Shown here: positions 60,192-64,000 of the stretch, piece by piece | Numbering within the stretch: position 1 is the stretch's first letter | Layout of the letters: each line of letters begins with the position of its first letter | DNA from: Pseudoflavonifractor sp. 60 | GTDB lineage: Bacteria; Bacillota; Clostridia; Oscillospirales; Oscillospiraceae | Reading direction: 5' to 3' | Length of the DNA: 64,000 bases | Assembly (NCBI RefSeq): GCF_009911645.1 | Contig: NZ_QWKI01000001.1 | Coordinates: 62,001-126,000, forward strand | Position numbers and translations under genes: made by a program | The notes under the pieces: generated by a model | The model's database searches: none | Seen by the model: only the letters and a program-made list of their open reading frames with translations | Told to the model about the DNA's origin: nothing

Positions 60192-61268
60192 TTACAGCTT
60201 TGCCCGAATCAGCTCGCCCATTTTCAGGGTTCCGATCACTTCCTCGCCGGGCTTGGCGATGTCGGCGGTGCGCCAACCCTCGTTGAGCACGGCGTCCACT
60301 GCGTCTTCAATGGCCTTGGCCTCGGCGGGCAGGTCAAAGGAGTAGCGGAACATCATGGCCACCGATAAAATCGTGGCGATGGGGTTGGCCTTATCCTGGC
60401 CGGCGATGTCGGGGGCGGAGCCGTGGATGGGCTCATACAGCCCCGGCGCGGTATCGCCGATGGAGGCGGAGGGCAGCAGGCCGATGGATCCGGTAATCAT
60501 GGAGGCCTCGTCGGAGAGGATATCCCCGAACATATTCTCGGTGACCACCACGTCAAACTGGCCCGGGTCCTTCACCAGCTGCATCGCCATGTTGTCCACC
60601 AGCACGTCCTCGTACTGCACATCGGAGTACTCCTCTGCCAGCCTGTGCATCACCTGCCGCCACAGCCGGGAGGTCTCCAGCACGTTGGCCTTGTCCACGC
60701 TGGCCAGCTTTTTCTCCCGCAGACGGGCCAACTCAAAGCCCCGGCGGCCGATACGCTCAATCTCTTTCTCCGAGTAGGCCATCCGGTCGGCGGCCTCCTC
60801 CCCTCTGTCCTCAGTGGCGTATCGCTCCCGCTTGCCGAAGTAGATGCCGCCGGTGAGCTCCCGGACGATCATCAGGTCGATGCCCCGGTCGGCGGTCTCC
60901 TTCTTCAACGGGCAGGCCTCCGCCAGAGCGGGACGCAGAGCGGCGGGACGCAGGTTGGCATACAGCCCCAGGTCCTTGCGGATGGACAGCAGGGCAGTCT
61001 CTGGACGCTTGTCCGCCTCGGTAGAGTGGCCCCACTTGGGTCCTCCCACCGCGCCCAGCAGCACGGCGTTACAGGCCCTGCACTGCTCGGCGGTGCCGTC
61101 GGGGTAGCTCTTGCCCACCGCATCGATGGCACAGCCCCCCATCAGCACATCGGTGTATTCAAAGGTATGGCCGAATTTTTCACCGATGGCGTCCATCACC
61201 TTGACGGCCTCCCCCACCACCTCGGGGCCGATGCCGTCGCCCTTGATGAGAGCAATTTTATAGTTCAT
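60192..61268 (-). CDS. leuB: 3-isopropylmalate dehydrogenase
   Basis: NAD-dependent oxidative decarboxylation in leucine synthesis. 358 aa: IALIKGDGIGPEVVGEAVKV, RELTGGIYFGKRE, ENMFGDILSDEASMITGSIG and LLPSASIGD are typical. Located last of the leu genes seen, 3 nt after a small unknown gene, so read-through from leuC is plausible. ATG after GGAGAATAAACG. Confidence 0.97.
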   Translation of the reverse strand: MNYKIALIKGDGIGPEVVGEAVKVMDAIGEKFGHTFEYTDVLMGGCAIDAVGKSYPDGTAEQCRACNAVLLGAVGGPKWGHSTEADKRPETALLSIRKDLGLYANLRPAALRPALAEACPLKKETADRGIDLMIVRELTGGIYFGKRERYATEDRGEEAADRMAYSEKEIERIGRRGFELARLREKKLASVDKANVLETSRLWRQVMHRLAEEYSDVQYEDVLVDNMAMQLVKDPGQFDVVVTENMFGDILSDEASMITGSIGLLPSASIGDTAPGLYEPIHGSAPDIAGQDKANPIATILSVAMMFRYSFDLPAEAKAIEDAVDAVLNEGWRTADIAKPGEEVIGTLKMGELIRAKL

Positions 61269-61271
61269 CGT

Positions 61272-61802
61272 TTATTCTCCTGTTCGTCTAAAAATGTGTA
61301 AATCGCTGGAGGTCCCAATGGCGAGATAATCTCCGCACCGGCTGAAACCCCAGGCCAGGACTCCATAATCGTCAAAGATCACGGTACACCGCTCCGGGTT
61401 CTGATACCACCAGGAGACGTACTGGGGCATGAATATGATCTGCTCCCTGGGCCAGAAGGGGGCGGCCAGGTACAGACCGTCTCCCGCCGGTGAGGACCGC
61501 CGCAGTCCTCCGCCCTCCAGACCAGCGATGGGAATCAGCTCGTCTCCCAGGGGCTCGGCGCAGGCAATCAGGTCCTGCTCGTCATAGTTTTCCTCACAGC
61601 AGGTCTTCTCCCCCGTCCCGCAGTCAATGACGCTCTGCCTCTGAGAGGAAATAACCACCAGCTTCTCGGTTTGGAGGTTGGAAAAACCCAGGTACATCAG
61701 CCCGCCCACCGCAAGGGTTTCCTTCTCCCACCCGGCGGGCACTCCTGTGGGGATCTGATCCAACAGGTCCAGCAGACGTTTTCGATGTTCCGCCTCTGTC
61801 AC
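61272..61802 (-). CDS. Unknown protein, 176 aa, inserted in the leu operon
   Basis: Soluble; GTG start after GGAGG. Has a Cys pair (EKTCCEENYDEQD) and a second half with WWYQNPERCTVIFDDYGVLAWGF, weakly like SUKH-type or WD-like immunity proteins. Not recognised. Unrelated to leucine synthesis by any visible motif. 3 nt before leuB, so it is certainly on the same transcript. Confidence 0.6.
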   Translation of the reverse strand: MTEAEHRKRLLDLLDQIPTGVPAGWEKETLAVGGLMYLGFSNLQTEKLVVISSQRQSVIDCGTGEKTCCEENYDEQDLIACAEPLGDELIPIAGLEGGGLRRSSPAGDGLYLAAPFWPREQIIFMPQYVSWWYQNPERCTVIFDDYGVLAWGFSRCGDYLAIGTSSDLHIFRRTGE

Positions 61803-61822
61803 GTTTTACGGCCTCCAGTCTG

Positions 61823-62239
61823 TTAAAAATTTCCGTACAGCCACCCATAGACAATTTCTCTGCCGATGGAGTGGTAACGCTGTTTGAAGCTGTCAATACG
61901 CCATACGCCGCTGCGGCACACCAGACTGAAACGAAAATCCCTTGTCACTTCCTCAATCAGCACCTCCACAACCCAACGGCTTTTGACCTGTTCCACTGTA
62001 AACCGTGCGCTGTCCGTCACGCCCTGGAAAAATGGAGGATAGCTGATGCCATAGTAATAATTTCGCTTCTTCCGGGTCAGGTAACGGGTGTAAAGCCCGT
62101 CCGCCTGGACCTGGTACTGTGCGAATACCTGAGCGGTATTTGCTCTGTCCTGCCTGAGCTTGGGATAAAATACGGCCTGGAGATCGTTCATTTCCCGGGT
62201 AAAGTCCAGCACCAGCTGGATCAGTTCCTGCTCCTCCAC
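61823..62239 (-). CDS. NTF2-like protein, possible immunity protein, 138 aa
   Basis: Begins VEEQELIQLVLDFTREMND, then helical parts and a beta-rich end (RFTVEQVKSRWVVEVLIEEVTRDF ... VWRIDSFKQRYHSIG). The size, the helix-then-sheet order and the closing WRIDSFKQR are NTF2-like and fit orphan Rhs-type immunity proteins as I know them; confirmation needs a profile search. GTG start 3 nt after the previous gene. Confidence 0.55.
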   Translation of the reverse strand: MEEQELIQLVLDFTREMNDLQAVFYPKLRQDRANTAQVFAQYQVQADGLYTRYLTRKKRNYYYGISYPPFFQGVTDSARFTVEQVKSRWVVEVLIEEVTRDFRFSLVCRSGVWRIDSFKQRYHSIGREIVYGWLYGNF

Positions 62240-62242
62240 GGC

Positions 62243-62563
62243 TTACTCCGGCCAGACCTGGCAGCACTTCATAATTTCCGCCCCGGACTCCTCCGCAATC
62301 AGCACCAGGGCAGACTGGGACAGGTCGTTATCACAGAACTGCTCCGTTTTCAGCAGCTCCACCACCTTGGGCCACCAGCCCTCCGGGTCCCCCGTCTCCA
62401 GCCAGACCGCCAAAATGTGGCCGTCCTGGTCCACATAGTCGTAGCCGTCGTCGGTAAGTGCCCCCTGCGACCACTCCTCAATGCGGTCAGGCAGGAGGTA
62501 GCGGATGTCCAAATCGGGGTTGGTCATTTTCCGGGAATCCATACTGATGACGATAGCCGCCAT
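62243..62563 (-). CDS. Unknown small protein, 106 aa, coupled to leuD
   Basis: Soluble, acidic (DDGYDYVDQDGHIL ... EESGAEIMKCCQVWPE). ATG shares its first base with the leuD stop (TAATG), so it is translated by coupling. Looks like a small immunity-type protein; no family recognised. Confidence 0.58.
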   Translation of the reverse strand: MAAIVISMDSRKMTNPDLDIRYLLPDRIEEWSQGALTDDGYDYVDQDGHILAVWLETGDPEGWWPKVVELLKTEQFCDNDLSQSALVLIAEESGAEIMKCCQVWPE

Positions 62564-63048
62564 TACTTCGCCGCTCCTCTCTCCTTCAGAGAGTTGAGCA
62601 GACCGCCGCTCTGGATGATACCCTCGATAAAGGCAGGGAAGGGCGCGGCCTGGTAGGTCTTGCCGGTGGTCACGTCGGTAATAACGCCGGTGGCAAAGTC
62701 CACCTCCACCTGGTCCCCAGCCTGGATCTCCTCCGCCGCCTGGGGGCACTCCACGATGGGCATCCCGATGTTAATAGCGTTGCGGTAGAAAATGCGGGCA
62801 AAGGAAGGCGCGATGACGCACTTCACCCCGCAGGACTTGATGGCCAGGGGGGCGTGCTCCCGGCTGGAGCCGCAGCCGAAGTTGGGCCCGGCCACAATGA
62901 TATCCCCCGCCTCCACGGTAGAGGCAAAGTCTGCGTCGATGTCCTCCATGCAGTGGCTGGCCAGGGCCGCCGGAGAGGGATCGTTCAGGTGTCGCGCCGG
63001 GATGATAACGTCGGTATCCACATTGGCGCCGTATTTATAAACCTTCAT
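62563..63048 (-). CDS. leuD: 3-isopropylmalate dehydratase small subunit
   Basis: 161-aa swivel-domain subunit that completes the LeuC active site: VYKYGANVDTDVIIPARHLN, FGCGSSREHAPLAIK and FARIFYRNAINIGMPIVE are typical. Works with the 4Fe-4S LeuC subunit to isomerise 2- to 3-isopropylmalate. AAGGACGGAACCAAT precedes the ATG. It is separated from leuC by an unrelated gene and a palindromic AT-rich patch. Confidence 0.96.
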   Translation of the reverse strand: MKVYKYGANVDTDVIIPARHLNDPSPAALASHCMEDIDADFASTVEAGDIIVAGPNFGCGSSREHAPLAIKSCGVKCVIAPSFARIFYRNAINIGMPIVECPQAAEEIQAGDQVEVDFATGVITDVTTGKTYQAAPFPAFIEGIIQSGGLLNSLKERGAAK

Positions 63049-63079
63049 ATTGGTTCCGTCCTTTCTGACTGGTTATTAT

Positions 63080-63139
63080 GTACTTTTTCTTATAAGAAAA
63101 AGTACCAAAAAGAATTTTTCGAAAAAACTTCGTTTTTTC
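63080..63139. repeat. AT-rich palindromes between leuD and the inserted gene
   Basis: A perfect 26-bp palindrome centred on TTATAA (63080-63105) and a GAAAAAAC / GTTTTTTC hairpin (63121-63139) follow each other in an AT-rich stretch unlike the surrounding GC-rich genes. Minus-strand reading gives T-rich sequence after the second hairpin, so partial termination upstream of leuD is possible; a relic of the insertion is the other reading. Confidence 0.6.
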
Positions 63140-63141
63140 TC

Positions 63142-63576
63142 TTAGACGATGGTTACATGGTAGCCCGGTTTTGTTTTGCCGATTTCAATGTGCTCTTTGT
63201 ACCCAGCGATGTAGTAGGGGATGTTGTCCTCCTCCCCCTTAATCAGGCGGCCTTTGACCTTCTCCCAGACCTTGATTACCACCAGGAAGTCGGGGTGTCC
63301 CGCCGCCAGGCCAGGCTGTTGCTCCTCCTGAATCCAGAAGTACTGTCCACCGTAGTTCCGGCGGGCCGTCTCAAAGACATAACAGCCCGTCATGGAGTAG
63401 AGATCAAAGAAAGCATCCTCGGTCATCTCCGTCCGCCGCGCCCCCAGGCCGTCCAGCATCTCGTCGATCTCCTCCAGGCTCTCAATGGAGTAGTCCAGTG
63501 GAGTATCAAAATACTGCTGCATATTCTGGACGAAGTTGTGGGCGGTGTTGACGACATCTTCAGTCAGGTCTCGCAC
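63142..63576 (-). CDS. Unknown protein, 144 aa, inserted between leuC and leuD
   Basis: Soluble: VRDLTEDVVNTAHNFVQNMQ, SLEEIDEMLDGLG, GCYVFETARRNYGGQYFWI and VIKVWEKVKGRLIKG. Composition resembles DUF3806-type or immunity-like proteins (weak recollection). GTG start with AAAGTGAG upstream, next to the leuC stop. No link to leucine synthesis is visible. Confidence 0.55.
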   Translation of the reverse strand: MRDLTEDVVNTAHNFVQNMQQYFDTPLDYSIESLEEIDEMLDGLGARRTEMTEDAFFDLYSMTGCYVFETARRNYGGQYFWIQEEQQPGLAAGHPDFLVVIKVWEKVKGRLIKGEEDNIPYYIAGYKEHIEIGKTKPGYHVTIV

Positions 63577-63583
63577 AACAGTC

Positions 63584-64000
63584 TCACTTTCTCGGGTCGG
63601 CCACACAGCCGGCGATGGCGGAGGCGGCTGCCACGGCGGGAGAGGCCAGGATGATCTCAGAGGTGGTGTGGCCCATGCGGCCCACAAAGTTGCGGTTGGT
63701 GGTGGAGACGGTGCGCTCCCCCTCGGCCATTACGCCCATGTGGCCGCCCAGACAGGGGCCGCAGGTGGGGGTGGACACCGCCGCGCCAGCCTGGATAAAG
63801 GTCTCAATAAGCCCCTCTTTCATAGCCTGGAGGGTGATCTCCTGGGTAGCGGGAATGACCACACAGCGCACGTTGGAGGCCACCTTTTTCCCCTTCATCA
63901 CGGCGGCGGCGATGCGCAGGTCACTGATCCGGCCGTTGGTGCAGGAGCCGATAACCACCTGATTGATGGGGGTACCGGCCACTTCGGACACCGTTTTGGT
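63584..64000 (-). CDS. leuC: 3-isopropylmalate dehydratase large subunit, C-terminal part
   Basis: The frame is open to the last base, so the N-terminal part lies beyond the window. 4Fe-4S ligand motifs are visible: [15 protein letters not shown] and [14 protein letters not shown] (two Cys in CGPC). [16 protein letters not shown] is typical of the bacterial LeuC of the aconitase superfamily. It heads the visible leu cluster. Confidence 0.96.
   Translation of the reverse strand, partial: TKTVSEVAGTPINQVVIGSCTNGRISDLRIAAAVMKGKKVASNVRCVVIPATQEITLQAMKEGLIETFIQAGAAVSTPTCGPCLGGHMGVMAEGERTVSTTNRNFVGRMGHTTSEIILASPAVAAASAIAGCVADPRK

Overview
The window looks like part of the chromosome of a GC-rich, spore-forming anaerobe of the Clostridia, most likely a gut Oscillospiraceae member near Flavonifractor, Lawsonibacter or Pseudoflavonifractor. 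This is inference. It rests on spore genes (cotJ, a cwlD-like amidase, a Cys-rich protein behind a sigma-K-like promoter), a PPi-type phosphofructokinase, AGGAGG-type ribosome binding sites, frequent TTG and GTG starts, and gene content. No rRNA, tRNA, CRISPR array, transposase or phage module was recognised. Both ends cut genes: tcdA on the left and leuC on the right.

Layout. 1-4126: tcdA end, a small Cys-rich protein gene, radA, the cwlD-like amidase, and a cotJ operon in which cotJA and cotJB are fused. 4264-9267: branched-chain amino acid ABC transporter livFGMHK on the minus strand, with two hairpins between livK and livH. 9588-17645 (minus strand): radical SAM/SPASM protein, amidase-domain protein, an XRE regulator coupled to a 41-aa microprotein, AraC regulator, polytopic membrane protein, fructose-bisphosphate aldolase, and an operon of SUKH and Imm22 immunity-type proteins. 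17825-27887 (plus strand): PPi-phosphofructokinase, then a complete shikimate/Phe/Tyr operon (aroF-tyrA-aroB-aroA-aroC-pheA-aroEK-aroD). That operon follows a 34-codon leader peptide with 10 Phe/Tyr codons and a terminator/antiterminator pair, the architecture of a classical attenuator. 27955-32453: gltX, an unknown protein, a large unknown membrane protein and a GIY-YIG nuclease.

32743-45415 (minus strand): a peptide-use operon with M20 amidohydrolase, oppBCDF, lipoprotein binding protein, two M28-like peptidases and a dipeptide epimerase, lying behind a LysR-type palindrome and a LysR gene. 45726-58967: trpS, cell-envelope sugar genes (tagO/wecA-like, wecB), an uncharacterised three-gene cluster, a phosphoesterase, cardiolipin synthase, a Cys-rich sporulation candidate, DUF4364 and PNPOx-fold proteins, AI-2E transporter and purB. 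59070-64000 (minus strand): leuC, leuD and leuB with four unrelated small genes inserted between them and two more downstream. Several of these resemble orphan immunity proteins.

How it fits together: the identifiable genes serve amino acid economy (import of branched-chain amino acids, peptide salvage, leucine and aromatic synthesis, gltX and trpS), spore formation and envelope synthesis. The most notable observations are the aromatic leader-peptide attenuator in a Firmicute-like genome, the immunity-like genes threaded through the leu operon, the LysR-linked peptide/epimerase operon whose OppD has an altered P-loop, and the microprotein fused by ATGA overlap to a Gly-rich XRE protein. Promoter and terminator calls come from reading by eye and are unverified.
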